From Bradyrhizobium sp. SZCCT0153 (lineage in GTDB: Bacteria > Pseudomonadota > Alphaproteobacteria > Rhizobiales > Xanthobacteraceae), in the NCBI RefSeq assembly GCF_018129995.1, contig NZ_JAFCKS010000002.1, positions 1,116,001 to 1,180,000 of the forward strand: a DNA stretch of 64,000 nt, given 5' to 3'. Below, piece by piece: positions 1 to 9,007 of the stretch. Each line of letters starts with the position of its first letter. Position 1 is the stretch's first letter. The notes below the pieces were generated by a model. That model saw nothing but the letters and a program-made list of their open reading frames with translations. It was not told the origin of the DNA and searched no databases. The position numbers were made by a program, and so were the translations under genes.

Positions 1-611
1 CGCTGCTCGGACGCAACGGTGCCGGCAAGTCGACGACGTTCCGCTCGATCGTCGGTCTCGTCGCGCAGCGAACCGGCCGCATCATGTTCGAGGGCAAGGA
101 CGTCTCGGTGCGTCCGACGCATGAGATCGTGCGCGAGGGGCTCGGCTATGTCCCGGAGGAGCGCCGCATCTTCACGGATCTGACCGTTGAGGAGAATCTG
201 GAAGTCGGCCGCCAGCCAAAGCGTCCCAACGCGCCGTACTGGACCCGCGAAAAACTGTTCGCGCTGTTTCCAAATCTGGGTGAGATGAAGAACCGCCCGG
301 GCGGCCGCATGAGCGGGGGCGAGCAGCAGATGCTGACCATCGCACGCACGCTGATGGGCAATCCGTCGCTGGTGCTGCTCGACGAGCCCTCGGAAGGCCT
401 GTCGCCAAAGATCGTGGAGCAGATGGTCGATGCCATCCTGACCATGAAGAAGGAGGGCGTCAGCATCGTCGTCTCCGAGCAGAATCTGCATTTCGCGCGA
501 TTGATCTCCGATCGCGCTTATATCATCGAGCGCGGCCGCATCTGTTTCGGCGGCACCATGGCCGAGCTCGACGCGCGTCCGGACATCCGCGACGCGCATC
601 TGTCGTTGTGA
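1..611 (+). CDS. Branched-chain amino acid type ABC transporter ATP-binding protein (LivF-like), 5' end missing
   Basis: This is the ATPase subunit of a high-affinity importer of the LIV-I (branched-chain amino acid/aromatic acid) type. The gene runs in from outside the window; the reading frame begins at base 3 and about 202 residues are visible. Walker A (GRNGAGKST) is at the very start, the LivF-typical YVPEERRIF segment follows, then the signature MSGGEQQM (near base 309), Walker B LVLLDEPSEGL (near base 369) and a switch region SEQN. Only the first few residues are missing, judging by family length of about 235. The MarR gene 13 bases downstream may be co-transcribed. The LIV class assignment is firm; the substrate cannot be read from this subunit. 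Confidence 0.93.
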   Translation, partial: LLGRNGAGKSTTFRSIVGLVAQRTGRIMFEGKDVSVRPTHEIVREGLGYVPEERRIFTDLTVEENLEVGRQPKRPNAPYWTREKLFALFPNLGEMKNRPGGRMSGGEQQMLTIARTLMGNPSLVLLDEPSEGLSPKIVEQMVDAILTMKKEGVSIVVSEQNLHFARLISDRAYIIERGRICFGGTMAELDARPDIRDAHLSL

Positions 612-624
612 GAGGCGGGAGCGG

Positions 625-1080
625 ATGGCGAGAAGCGTCGCGGTGAAGAAGGGCGTCAAACCCGGAAAGCCGCCTTACGTGCTGGACGAGCAGGTTGGCT
701 TCATCCTGCGCCAGGTCTGGCAGCGCCACAGCGCGATCTTCTCCCGCGAGATCGGCACCAATATCACGCCGACGCAATGGGCGGCGCTGTCCAAGCTCGC
801 CGAGGCCGGACCATGCTCGCAGAACCAGCTCGGGCGGCTGACGGCGATGGATGTCGCGACCATCAAGGGCGTGATCGACCGGTTGACGGCGCGCGGCCTG
901 ACCGAGACCAGCCAGGATCCCGAGGATGGCCGGCGACTGCTGGTCAGCCTGACGCGCGCGGGGCAGCAGCTTGCGGAAAAGGTCGCGCCGAACGCGCTCG
1001 CGATCACGCGGGAGACGCTGGCGCCGCTCGAGGCAAAGGAGCGCGAGTTGCTGATGGCGCTGTTGAACAAGCTGCGGTGA
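625..1080 (+). CDS. MarR-family transcriptional regulator
   Basis: A 151-residue winged-helix repressor of the MarR type, dimeric in this family and usually responsive to small aromatic ligands. The DNA-binding part is visible in the middle: TPTQWAALSKLAEAG, then the recognition helix region LGRLTAMDVATIKGVIDRLTARGL and the wing with DPEDGRRLLVSLT. A purine-rich ribosome site (GGGAGCGG) precedes the ATG. It starts 13 bases after the LivF-type ATPase, so it probably belongs to the same transcript and may control that importer. Family assignment is firm; its ligand is unknown. Confidence 0.92.
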   Translation: MARSVAVKKGVKPGKPPYVLDEQVGFILRQVWQRHSAIFSREIGTNITPTQWAALSKLAEAGPCSQNQLGRLTAMDVATIKGVIDRLTARGLTETSQDPEDGRRLLVSLTRAGQQLAEKVAPNALAITRETLAPLEAKERELLMALLNKLR

Positions 1081-1096
1081 GCCGCGACTAACCTCG

Positions 1097-1513
1097 ATGA
1101 TGGTTTTGTCGAGGCTTACCGGCATGAGAGTGGCGAGGCGGGTTGCGATGGTTTTGGCTCTGGGCGCGGCGCTGGCGGGCGGGTGTGCGCAGGCCTGGGC
1201 GGCGCAAGCCTATGAAGGATTCTGGGCGTCGACCAAAAAAGATTGCCGCGATCAGGATAGCGCCAACCGCATGAGCATCGAAGGCGGCAACCGCCTCTAT
1301 TGGTACGAGACGCGGTGCCGGGCCAGCCAGATCACGGCCAATGGAAAGCTCAGCTGGAAAATGAAGCTCGCCTGCGAAGGCGAGGGCGAGAAGTATCGCT
1401 CCAATCCCCGGCTGTCCATCGCTGCGGATGGCAGGCTCGTGATGGACAATGGCCCGGTGGGCCAGGCCAGGCGCCAGACTTATGTGCGTTGTGAGATCGC
1501 AAAGCCGCGCTGA
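1097..1513 (+). CDS. Small exported protein of unknown function
   Basis: A 138-residue protein that I do not recognise. The N-terminus has a positively charged start (two Arg) followed by a hydrophobic stretch ending in CAQAWA-AQAYEG, which fits a signal peptide cut after AWA. A Cys inside the stretch (LAGGC) is a poor lipobox because position -3 is Ala. The mature part has four Cys residues (KKDC, ETRC, KLAC, YVRC), which could form two disulfides in the periplasm. It ends 5 bases from the convergent membrane-protein gene. ATG codons at 1097 and 1100 are both possible starts, and an ATG at 1124 is a third. Confidence 0.7.
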   Translation: MMVLSRLTGMRVARRVAMVLALGAALAGGCAQAWAAQAYEGFWASTKKDCRDQDSANRMSIEGGNRLYWYETRCRASQITANGKLSWKMKLACEGEGEKYRSNPRLSIAADGRLVMDNGPVGQARRQTYVRCEIAKPR

Positions 1514-1518
1514 TCTCC

Positions 1519-2208
1519 TTACGTCTTTCCCGGCCATTTGGCGCGGTAGCGGATTTCGCTGCCGTCGGCGAGCCGCTGCCACGTTCCGAACTCCGGCGTA
1601 TGCGGAGCCCGGGCCGTCAATCCGATCGGGTAGACCCGGCTGGGCTGTCCCTGGATATTGACGGCGAGCTGCCGGTGCGAGGTTCGAAACGCCAGTTCGA
1701 CTTCGCCTGCGATAACGGGCTGATCGCCGTCACGATAGAAGCCGGCTGGGTTCAATTCGCCCGGCATGGTGTTGAGGTCTGTCTGCAATTCGACGGTGAT
1801 GCCTTGCGGTGATTTCGGCACCGTTGCGCCGGCCGGAAGGCGAACCTCGAACACGAGCAGGGGATTGCCGCCGTTCCGGTTGAGCCAGGGTGTGGCCGTC
1901 GCATAGGCGTAGACAATATAGGTGACGCCGGCGGCGGCGCAGAGGAGGACGACCACGCCGAGCGATTTCAGGCTGGTGCGTGCGAGGCCGCCAGTGCTTT
2001 CGGCATTGCCCGAGCGCATCGTCAGCCTGGTCGCAAGCACAAGACCGGCGATCGCGCCGATGGGTGAGTAGACGAACAATGCCAGCAGACCCGATGTGAT
2101 CGGGTCCGCCCGGTTGCCCAGATCGAGCACTGAAAACAGCACAAAGGTCGCGACATAACCTCCGACCGCACCGGCAACGCCGGCGGCAATCCGCGACGAA
2201 TTCTTCAT
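1519..2208 (-). CDS. Membrane-anchored protein of unknown function
   Basis: A 229-residue protein with no recognised family. The N-terminal third contains three hydrophobic segments (around residues 7-28, 40-60 and 85-108), after which comes a soluble domain of about 120 residues rich in beta-type sequence, ending RYRAKWPGKT. This topology suggests an inner-membrane protein with a periplasmic domain. It is convergent with the preceding small exported protein, with a gap of only 5 bases. The start is the ATG at 2208, without a strong ribosome site. Confidence 0.65.
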   Translation of the reverse strand: MKNSSRIAAGVAGAVGGYVATFVLFSVLDLGNRADPITSGLLALFVYSPIGAIAGLVLATRLTMRSGNAESTGGLARTSLKSLGVVVLLCAAAGVTYIVYAYATATPWLNRNGGNPLLVFEVRLPAGATVPKSPQGITVELQTDLNTMPGELNPAGFYRDGDQPVIAGEVELAFRTSHRQLAVNIQGQPSRVYPIGLTARAPHTPEFGTWQRLADGSEIRYRAKWPGKT

Positions 2209-2333
2209 GTCTTGCTCGACGTCCCAGCAATGAACTGCCGCCGCCAGGGGCTGCCTGCGTTAGACGCAGCAGGCCAGCGACTTGTTCAATGCTTTCAGGG
2301 GACCGCGTGGAGCGGCGAGCCGCTCCGACTGCG

Positions 2334-3530
2334 TCACTTCGCCACCACCTCGGGCACCCTGCCGGCCGGCGGAGTGTTGCGGCTGCGCTGGGTGCGCACG
2401 ATGCCGTCGATGATGGTCATGCCGATGCCGGGAAGGTCGCCGAGCTGTACGCTCTCCAGGATGCTCTTGCCGGGCGAGTGCTGGGCCTTGTCCATGATGA
2501 CGAAGTCGGCGGAGCGGCCCACTTCGATGAGGCCGCAATCGAGCGCGCGCATCCGCGCGGTGTTGCCGGTGGCAAGGCAGAACGCGATCTCGGCCGGCAG
2601 GTCGCCGAGCGAGGACAGCATCGAGACCATGCGCAGGATGCCGAGCGGCTGTACGCCGGAGCCGGCCGGCGCATCGGTGCCGAGGATGACGCGGTGCAAA
2701 TCGCCCATCTCGCGTGCGATGCGCAGCGTGAACAGGGCCGAGCGCTCGTTGCCATTGTGCACGAGCTCGAGGCCGCGCTTGCAGCCCTCGCAGATGCAGC
2801 GGATCTGGTCGTCGGGCAGGGCGGTGTGGCCGCCATTGATGTGGCCGACCACGTCGGTATCGGCCTCCAGCACCACGTCCTTGTCGATCAGGCCGGAGCC
2901 GGGGATCGAGGGACCGCCGGTGTGGATGGTGCTCTGGATGCCGTATTTGCGCGCCCAGCCGACCATTTTACGCGCGGTGGGACCGTCCTTGACGCCGCCG
3001 AGGCCGACCTCGCCGAGCAGCTTGACGCCCGCGGCGGCCAATTCCTTGAAGTCCTCTTCGACCATCTCGCATTCGATCACCGGCGCGCCGGCATGAACCT
3101 TCACACCGCCAGGCCGCAGATTCCAGAATGCGCGCTGGGCGAAGATCGCCATCGCCTTCAGGCCGACGACGTCGCGGGGGCGGCCGGGCATGTGCACTTC
3201 GCCGGCCGAAATCATTGTGGTGACGCCGCCGTGCAGATTGCTGTCGATCCAGCCGATCTGGTTCTGGCGAGGCGTCCAGTCGCCGGCGACGGGGTGGACA
3301 TGGCTGTCGATCAGACCGGGCGCCACCGTGGTGCCGTTGGCCTCGACGATGGTGGTCGCGCCTTCGGTGTCGAGGTCCTTGAAGCGGCCGATCGCGGTGA
3401 TCTTGCCGTTCTCGGCGACGATGGTGTCGCCGTCCAGGATCGGCTTTTCCAGCGCGCCGGACAGGATCAGGCCGATATTTCGGATCACGAGCTTCGAGGG
3501 TCCGGTGGCCTGGGGTGCGTCATGCGCCAT
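2334..3530 (-). CDS. Metal-dependent amidohydrolase, enamidase-like
   Basis: A 398-residue TIM-barrel amidohydrolase with an N-terminal beta-sandwich half. Metal-ligand positions are visible: HxH in PGLIDSHVHP, a His in QSTIHTGG, a His in VGHINGGHT and the Asp in ILGTDAPAG. The overall run (GVTTMISAGEVH, LLGEVGLGG) resembles enamidase of nicotinate degradation from memory; the substrate is likely a cyclic amide or lactam, but this is inference. An in-frame TTG at 3557 extends the frame, but the ATG at 3530 has an AAGGA upstream and is preferred. It is divergent from the ferredoxin reductase gene, with a palindrome between them. Confidence 0.85.
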   Translation of the reverse strand: MAHDAPQATGPSKLVIRNIGLILSGALEKPILDGDTIVAENGKITAIGRFKDLDTEGATTIVEANGTTVAPGLIDSHVHPVAGDWTPRQNQIGWIDSNLHGGVTTMISAGEVHMPGRPRDVVGLKAMAIFAQRAFWNLRPGGVKVHAGAPVIECEMVEEDFKELAAAGVKLLGEVGLGGVKDGPTARKMVGWARKYGIQSTIHTGGPSIPGSGLIDKDVVLEADTDVVGHINGGHTALPDDQIRCICEGCKRGLELVHNGNERSALFTLRIAREMGDLHRVILGTDAPAGSGVQPLGILRMVSMLSSLGDLPAEIAFCLATGNTARMRALDCGLIEVGRSADFVIMDKAQHSPGKSILESVQLGDLPGIGMTIIDGIVRTQRSRNTPPAGRVPEVVAK

Positions 3531-3604
3531 GGAATGGGTCCTTGTCCTTAACTGCAACGCTTCCGATCTTGGGCAGCCTTGACCGCGGGATCAAGCCGGA
3601 TTAT

Positions 3605-3622
3605 TCATTAGTATACGAATGA
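3605..3622. promoter_or_regulatory. Near-perfect 18-bp palindrome between divergent genes
   Basis: The site reads TCATTAGTATACGAATGA; 16 of 18 bases obey dyad symmetry, centred on GTATAC. It lies in the 156-base gap between the amidohydrolase and the ferredoxin reductase, where an operator for a dimeric regulator would be expected. A second GTGTAC half-like element follows at about 3626. Which regulator binds is unknown. Confidence 0.5.
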
Positions 3623-3686
3623 TAGTGTACAAACGACGCATAGCTGACCGCCTCGGAACCGCAAAGAAGCGCCACGGAAGGGTGAG

Positions 3687-4460
3687 ATGAGCAATTTCAA
3701 TCAGGAAAGCGTTTTGAGCGTCCATCACTGGACCGACACGCTGTTCTCCTTCAAGACCACCCGCAGCCCGACCTTCCGTTTCCGCAACGGCGAATTCACC
3801 ATGATCGGGCTCAAGGTCGGCGAGAAGCCCTTGCTGCGGGCCTACAGCGTCGCCAGCGCCAATTACGAGGACACGCTGGAGTTCTTCTCGATCAAGGTGC
3901 CGGACGGTCCGCTGACCTCGCGGCTCCAGCACCTCAAGCAAGGCGACGAGATCATCGTCAGCCGCAAGGCCACCGGCACGCTGGTGATCGACAATCTGGA
4001 AGACGGCCGCAACCTCTATTTGATCGGCACCGGCACGGGCCTTGCGCCGTTCCTGAGCGTGATCAAGGACCCCGAAACCTACGAGCGGTTCGAGAAGGTC
4101 GTGCTGCTGCACGGCTGCCGGCACGTGAAGGAGCTCGCCTATGGCGAGATGATCACCGAGACGCTGCCGAAGGACGAGCTGATCGGCGACTATATCCGCA
4201 ATCAGCTGATCTATTATCCCACCGTGACGCGCGATCCGTTCCGCAATCGCGGTCGCATCACCGACCTCATCACGTCAGGCAAGCTGTTTTCCGATATCGG
4301 CCTGCCGGCACTGGAAGCCGCCCACGACCGCATCATGATCTGCGGCAGTCCGGCGCTGGTCACCGATACCCGCGCGCTGCTTGGCGAACGGGGCTTCGTC
4401 GAGGGCAATCACGGCGAACCTGCCCAATTCGTGGTCGAAAAAGCCTTCGCCGAGCGCTAG
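3687..4460 (+). CDS. fpr: Ferredoxin--NADP reductase
   Basis: A 257-residue flavoprotein of the bacterial class (FPR) that moves electrons between NADPH and ferredoxin or flavodoxin in the cytoplasm. The FAD site RAYSVASANYED is near residue 52, the pyrophosphate-binding GTGTGLAPFLS near residue 113, the NADP-binding MICGSPALV near residue 219, and the C-terminus FVVEKAFAER is typical of this subgroup. Length matches the family. A good ribosome site (AAGGGTGAG) sits just before the ATG. It could supply electrons to the P450 encoded 0.5 kb downstream, though no ferredoxin gene is visible here. Confidence 0.93.
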   Translation: MSNFNQESVLSVHHWTDTLFSFKTTRSPTFRFRNGEFTMIGLKVGEKPLLRAYSVASANYEDTLEFFSIKVPDGPLTSRLQHLKQGDEIIVSRKATGTLVIDNLEDGRNLYLIGTGTGLAPFLSVIKDPETYERFEKVVLLHGCRHVKELAYGEMITETLPKDELIGDYIRNQLIYYPTVTRDPFRNRGRITDLITSGKLFSDIGLPALEAAHDRIMICGSPALVTDTRALLGERGFVEGNHGEPAQFVVEKAFAER

Positions 4461-4566
4461 GCCCGCTGTTTTCGCGCAATAAGACCGTATTTTCGCAGCC
4501 GGGCGCCCGTTGCGGCGCCGATTCGGCACACGATACTATGCGGGAACGAATCAGCGGAGTTCCCAC

Positions 4567-4893
4567 ATGGTTGCGGACAGCGACAGCAACATCGCCTGGC
4601 ACCGGGTTCAGTTGAAGAGGAACCGCGCCGAGTTGAAGGCGCTCGAGACCGCGCGCTTCACGATGGGCGAGATCGCCACCTCGAAGCGGAACGGCCAGAC
4701 CCTGAAGGCGACCGCGGAGCTCAAGCGCAAGATTGCGCAATCCGAGCGCGTCATCGCCGATCACGACAAGCGCACGCGCCGTCCGCTCACCACCGACCTG
4801 CAAAGCCTCAGCAGCGGCAGCTGGAGCCATTGGGACGCCTACACCAATCAGCAGCAGCGCAAGACCGGCCCGCGTTCGCCGGGACGCGGATAG
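4567..4893 (+). CDS. Small charged coiled-coil-like protein, unknown
   Basis: A 108-residue, strongly basic and hydrophilic protein without recognised family. Residues 10-70 are rich in Glu, Lys, Arg and Leu (VQLKRNRAELKALETARF, AELKRKIAQSERVIADHDKR), which suggests a long helix or coiled coil; the C-terminus is low-complexity and Gln/Arg/Gly rich. The ATG at 4567 is preferred over an upstream extension because GGAG lies 7 bases before it. There is no signal peptide or membrane segment. Its neighbours give no functional clue. Confidence 0.65.
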   Translation: MVADSDSNIAWHRVQLKRNRAELKALETARFTMGEIATSKRNGQTLKATAELKRKIAQSERVIADHDKRTRRPLTTDLQSLSSGSWSHWDAYTNQQQRKTGPRSPGRG

Positions 4894-5004
4894 GCCCGCC
4901 GCTCTACGCCTGCGCCGGAGGTGGAGCGGAGGTTCCGGCCCCTTGCGCCGGCCGCGCCGTGCACCATCTCGGACTGAGACGCCACCAGCTGCACCGGTGA
5001 TCAC

Positions 5005-6270
5005 ATGGCTCTACGCCTCGACTTCACCAGCGAGGCCTTCTTTCGCGATCCGCCGAAGGCGATCGCGCGGTTGCGCATGTCCGGCCCCGTGGTCGCGACG
5101 CGATTTCCTCTCGTCGGCGATGTCTGGATCACCACCACTCATGACGCGACGGCCCAGGTCCTGAAGGACGGCACCACCTTCACCTTGCGCAGGGAGGATG
5201 GCGACGTCGCCGGTCTGCGCTGGTGGATGCCGGGCTACGTCAGGACCATCGCCAACAACATGCTGACCATGGACGAGCCGGATCACACGAGGCTGCGCAG
5301 CATCGTGGACGAGGCCTTTCGCCGCCGCGCGATCGTCGCGATGGAGCCGCGTATCCGCGCCATCGCCGATGGCCTCGCGGACGAACTGTTTGCCGATGGT
5401 AGCCCCGCCGATCTCGTCCAGCGGTACGCGCGCATCCTGCCGCTTGCGGTGATCTCCGAACTGTTGGGCCTGCCGCCCGCCGATCGGCCGAGGTTCATCG
5501 CCTGGGCCAATTCGATGTCTTCTCTGACCAACGTTGCCGGCTTCTTCCGGCTGCTGTTCGCGTTCCGCAAGATGCGAGCCTACCTCGAACGGCAATTGCA
5601 GATCGCGCGCGTGCACGGCGGCGAAGGCCTGATCGCGGAGCTGGTCCAGGTCGAGCGGGAGGGCGGCCAGATCACGCCGGACGAAATGGTGTCGATGGTG
5701 TTCCTGCTGCTCGCGGCCGGCTCCGAGACCACCACGCATCTCGTCAGCGGCTCGGTCTACGAATTGCTGAAGAACCCGGGCCTTCGCGACTGGCTGGAAG
5801 AAGACTGGAGACGCGCCGGACTCGCCGTTGAGGAGTTCCTGCGCTTCGTCTCGCCGGTGCAATTTTCAAAACCGCGCTATGTGCGGCGGGACATCGAGCT
5901 GGAGGGCGTGCGCCTGAAGAAGGGCGACCGCGTCATGGTGATGCTCGCGGCGGCGAACATGGACCCTGATGTGCACGACCAGCCGGAGAGGCTCGACCTC
6001 GAACGCAAGCCCAACCGCCATATGTCCTTCGGCACGGGAATCCATTTCTGCCTGGGGCATCAGCTTGCGCGGATCGAGACCACTTGCGCGCTTCAGGCCT
6101 TGTTCACGCGCTGGCCACGACTAGGCCTCGCGGTCGATGCCTCACAGATTCACTGGCGCAAGCGGCCGGGGATTCGCATGATTGCGAATTTGCCGGTCAT
6201 TGCCGATGCCGGCGCAACGCCCCAGCCGGGTTCGGCTACGGCCGACGTCTCGCAATTGCTCGCCAGTTGA
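5005..6270 (+). CDS. Cytochrome P450
   Basis: A 421-residue soluble bacterial P450 that would hydroxylate a small organic substrate using electrons from a ferredoxin system. The I-helix oxygen-activation motif AAGSETTTHL is near residue 237, the K-helix ExxR lies in EEFLRF near residue 276, and the haem-binding loop FGTGIHFCLGHQLAR begins near residue 343 with the ligand Cys near 350. Length is normal for class I P450s. No redox partner is adjacent, but ferredoxin reductase is 0.5 kb upstream. Family certain; substrate unknown. Confidence 0.95.
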   Translation: MALRLDFTSEAFFRDPPKAIARLRMSGPVVATRFPLVGDVWITTTHDATAQVLKDGTTFTLRREDGDVAGLRWWMPGYVRTIANNMLTMDEPDHTRLRSIVDEAFRRRAIVAMEPRIRAIADGLADELFADGSPADLVQRYARILPLAVISELLGLPPADRPRFIAWANSMSSLTNVAGFFRLLFAFRKMRAYLERQLQIARVHGGEGLIAELVQVEREGGQITPDEMVSMVFLLLAAGSETTTHLVSGSVYELLKNPGLRDWLEEDWRRAGLAVEEFLRFVSPVQFSKPRYVRRDIELEGVRLKKGDRVMVMLAAANMDPDVHDQPERLDLERKPNRHMSFGTGIHFCLGHQLARIETTCALQALFTRWPRLGLAVDASQIHWRKRPGIRMIANLPVIADAGATPQPGSATADVSQLLAS

Positions 6271-6340
6271 CGTGTTGCCCCTTGCTCGGGAACCGTGGCC
6301 AACCGGCTTGCGGAGGACGAGGACGAGTAGGTGGGCGAAG

Positions 6341-7594
6341 CTAAGAGCCGGTCAGCTTCTTCGCGGCGACAAGATCGCGCTCCCAGCCGAAAACGGAGCG
6401 GCCGTCGAGATCGGGCGAGGCCGCCCGTTCACCCGCGATGAACGTCTCCACCGATGGACCGTGCGCGGTGCGTTCCAGCCGGCGCGCCTGATCGTCGAGG
6501 CGGCGGATCGCCTGCATCTCCTCCTCGCGCCCGAGCTTCGCGTTCTGGATCGCGCCCTTGAGCACGCGAATGGTCTCGTCATAGACCTTGATCGGGACGG
6601 GGTAGGGATGCCGGTCCTTGCCGCCGTGGGCAAGCGATAAGCGCGCGGGATCGCTGAAGCGATAGGGCGCGCCATGCACGACCTCGGCCACCATCGCCAG
6701 CGATCGCACCGTGCGTGCGCCGACGCCGGGCATCAGCAGGAGCTCCGGAAAATCGACCGGGCCACGTTCGGCCGCAGCCGCCAGCGTGCCGTGCAGGCGG
6801 CGCGCGAACACGTCCTTGGGCCTGACATCGTGATGCGCGGGCATGATCAGGTGCGGCAGCATCGCCTGCGCAGGCTCGGGCGCGGTCCCGGTGAGCCGCT
6901 CGAATTCGCAGAGGATGCGATCCGGGCCGAGGACGCTCAAGAGCTCGAGCTGGGCATCGCGCGAGACGCCGGCGCGATGGTCGGTGAGATTGACGATCTC
7001 GCCTTGCAGCGGCCCGTCGATCGCGCTGTGCGGCGCATCGACAAAACTCGTCAGCGCCTCGGAATGCCAGTGATAACGGCGGGCCTGCCGTTTGTCGCCG
7101 TTCATACCCTGCTGCACCACCGTCCATTTGGCATCGGCGGTGACGAAGAAGCCGTGCAGGTAAAGGTCAAATCCGTCCTGGACCGCGGCGCTGTCGACCT
7201 TTGCCACGAGGCGACTCGCACGCGTGAGCATGGCGCCGTCGAAGCCGACGCGGTCGCCGAGTTGCAGCAGTTCGTCAGGCGTCTTGCGCGAGTGCTGACC
7301 GCGTCCGCCGCAGACGTAAATTCCGAGCTCGTCCTGGAGCGGTGCGAGCCCGCGCTTCAACGCGCCGATCACGGACGTCGTGATGCCCGAGGAGTGCCAA
7401 TCCATCCCCATGACGGCCCCGAACGACTGGAACCAGAACGGATGCGAGAGCCGCTGCAGGAACGCATCGCGGCCGTAATGATGCACGATTGCCTGCGTGA
7501 CGATCGCCCCTAACGAAGCCATGCGGTTCGCCAGCCACGGCGGAACCCGTCCCGTGTGGAGAGGAAGATCAGCGCTGCCGGTGCGTCGAGTCAT
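6341..7594 (-). CDS. DUF763 domain-containing protein
   Basis: A 417-residue protein recognised by its conserved opening TGSADLPLHTGRVPPWL, the block GGRGQHSRKTPDEL and the helix-hairpin-helix-like LLMPGVGARTVRSLAMVAEVVHG. The family is named only by its domain number; the last block hints at DNA binding, and members occur in bacteria and archaea. The biochemical role is not established. It stands alone, convergent with the P450 gene and divergent from the MscS channel gene. Confidence 0.88.
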   Translation of the reverse strand: MTRRTGSADLPLHTGRVPPWLANRMASLGAIVTQAIVHHYGRDAFLQRLSHPFWFQSFGAVMGMDWHSSGITTSVIGALKRGLAPLQDELGIYVCGGRGQHSRKTPDELLQLGDRVGFDGAMLTRASRLVAKVDSAAVQDGFDLYLHGFFVTADAKWTVVQQGMNGDKRQARRYHWHSEALTSFVDAPHSAIDGPLQGEIVNLTDHRAGVSRDAQLELLSVLGPDRILCEFERLTGTAPEPAQAMLPHLIMPAHHDVRPKDVFARRLHGTLAAAAERGPVDFPELLLMPGVGARTVRSLAMVAEVVHGAPYRFSDPARLSLAHGGKDRHPYPVPIKVYDETIRVLKGAIQNAKLGREEEMQAIRRLDDQARRLERTAHGPSVETFIAGERAASPDLDGRSVFGWERDLVAAKKLTGS

Positions 7595-7721
7595 GATCGC
7601 CTAGAAATAGCGCAGTTCGGCGGTGATTGCATCAGAGGGATGCTGCGTTGCACTGAACGCGGGAGCGAACCACGCTGCAACGCGTTGGACGGCAAGCGCG
7701 GATGCAAATGCGGGGACTTTA

Positions 7722-8864
7722 ATGAATCGGCAGGCCCTTTTGGCCGACATCGACAGGATGTTCGGGTGGATACCGTCATGGTTCGTCGGCCTTGCTCTGG
7801 TCGCCGGCGCGATCCTGGTTGCCCTGTCGATCTATCGCCTCGCGGTTTGGCTGTTCAACCGCGCCTTCGGAACCCGTCTCCCGCTCATGAGCGTGTTCAT
7901 CGAGCGGACGGCTGGCCCTGCCCAACTTGCCCTCTGTCTTGCCACTGTAGCATTGGTGCTGCCGCTCGCGCCGCTGGACGATGCCTTTCGCACGCCGCTG
8001 ACGAGCCTGTTCGTCGTCGCCTTCATCGCGCTGATCGGGTGGATATCGATCCGGATCGTGGACATGAGCGCGGCACGCTATCTCCAGAACTTTCGCGACG
8101 TCACCGAGAATTTCATCGCGCGCAAGCACGTCACCCAGGTCCGTGTGTTCAAGCGCGTCACCGATATCATCATCGTCATCATCACGGTGTCGACCGCGCT
8201 GATGACGTTCGACTCGGTGAGGCAATACGGCGTCAGCCTGTTCGCTTCCGCCGGCGCAGCCGGTATCATCGTCGGTCTTGCCGCCCGGCCGCTGCTGAGC
8301 AACCTGATCGCGGGCGTGCAGATCGCGATCACCCAGCCGATCCGCATCGAGGATGCCGTCATCATCGAGAACGAGTGGGGCTGGGTCGAGGACATCGCCT
8401 CGACCTATGTGGTGATCCGGCTGTGGGACTGGCGCCGCATGGTGGTGCCGCTGTCCTATTTCATCGAGAAGCCGTTCCAGAACTGGACCCGCGACACCGC
8501 GTCCCTGATCGGTGTCATCGCGCTGCACGTCGATTATCGGGCCGACGTGCCGCGCATCCGGCGCTGGCTGGAGGGAGCGGTGAAGGACTCCAGGCTCTGG
8601 GACGGCGCGGTGGTCAATCTCCAGGTGATCGACGCGGATTCGCGCACCATCGAACTGCGCGCGCTGGTCAGCGCGCGAAATGCGCCGCAATCCTGGGACT
8701 TGCGCTGCGAGATGAGAGAGAAGCTCATCGCTTTCATTCGCGACGAGATGCCCGAAGCGCTGCCGCGCGAGCGCGCGATCCTGATCCCGTCGGGCGACGA
8801 TGACGCCGATGTCCTGCGGCGCCCCGCGCCGCCGGAGAAGATGCGAGCGAGCGTGCGCAATTGA
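7722..8864 (+). CDS. Mechanosensitive channel, MscS family
   Basis: A 380-residue inner-membrane protein expected to open under membrane tension and relieve osmotic pressure. Two hydrophobic helices occur in the first 100 residues, more follow, and the pore-lining TM3/beta domain is clear: FASAGAAGIIVGLAARPLLSNL near residue 175, then QPIRIEDAVIIENEWGWVEDI and MVVPLSYFIEKPFQNW. The frame is open from 7623, but the ATG at 7722 has GGGGA a few bases upstream and gives the natural start. Longer than E. coli MscS (about 286 residues), with extra N-terminal helices as in many alphaproteobacterial homologues. Confidence 0.92.
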   Translation: MNRQALLADIDRMFGWIPSWFVGLALVAGAILVALSIYRLAVWLFNRAFGTRLPLMSVFIERTAGPAQLALCLATVALVLPLAPLDDAFRTPLTSLFVVAFIALIGWISIRIVDMSAARYLQNFRDVTENFIARKHVTQVRVFKRVTDIIIVIITVSTALMTFDSVRQYGVSLFASAGAAGIIVGLAARPLLSNLIAGVQIAITQPIRIEDAVIIENEWGWVEDIASTYVVIRLWDWRRMVVPLSYFIEKPFQNWTRDTASLIGVIALHVDYRADVPRIRRWLEGAVKDSRLWDGAVVNLQVIDADSRTIELRALVSARNAPQSWDLRCEMREKLIAFIRDEMPEALPRERAILIPSGDDDADVLRRPAPPEKMRASVRN

Positions 8865-8879
8865 ATCGCGGGCACGATC

Positions 8880-8908
8880 AGCCGGCGCCAACCACGGCTG
8901 CGCCGGCT
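8880..8908. terminator. Hairpin between convergent genes
   Basis: A perfect 9-bp inverted repeat (AGCCGGCGC / GCGCCGGCT) with an 11-base loop lies between the stop codons of the MscS gene and the convergent binding-protein gene. There is no T-run, so it may act as a weak bidirectional terminator or a 3' mRNA-stabilising structure. Confidence 0.5.
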
Positions 8909-9007
8909 TGCCGGTCGGGGCGCGATCGCGGCTTGCGCAGTTTTCGCCGCGCCCAGACCAGGGTGGAGATCGTCTCGCGGTCCGCGAAGCAGGTGGCGAA
9001 TTGCGGG

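Noticed and set aside
2289..3551. 420-codon open frame on the plus strand
   Set aside because: Antisense to the enamidase-like gene with its intact metal-site motifs.
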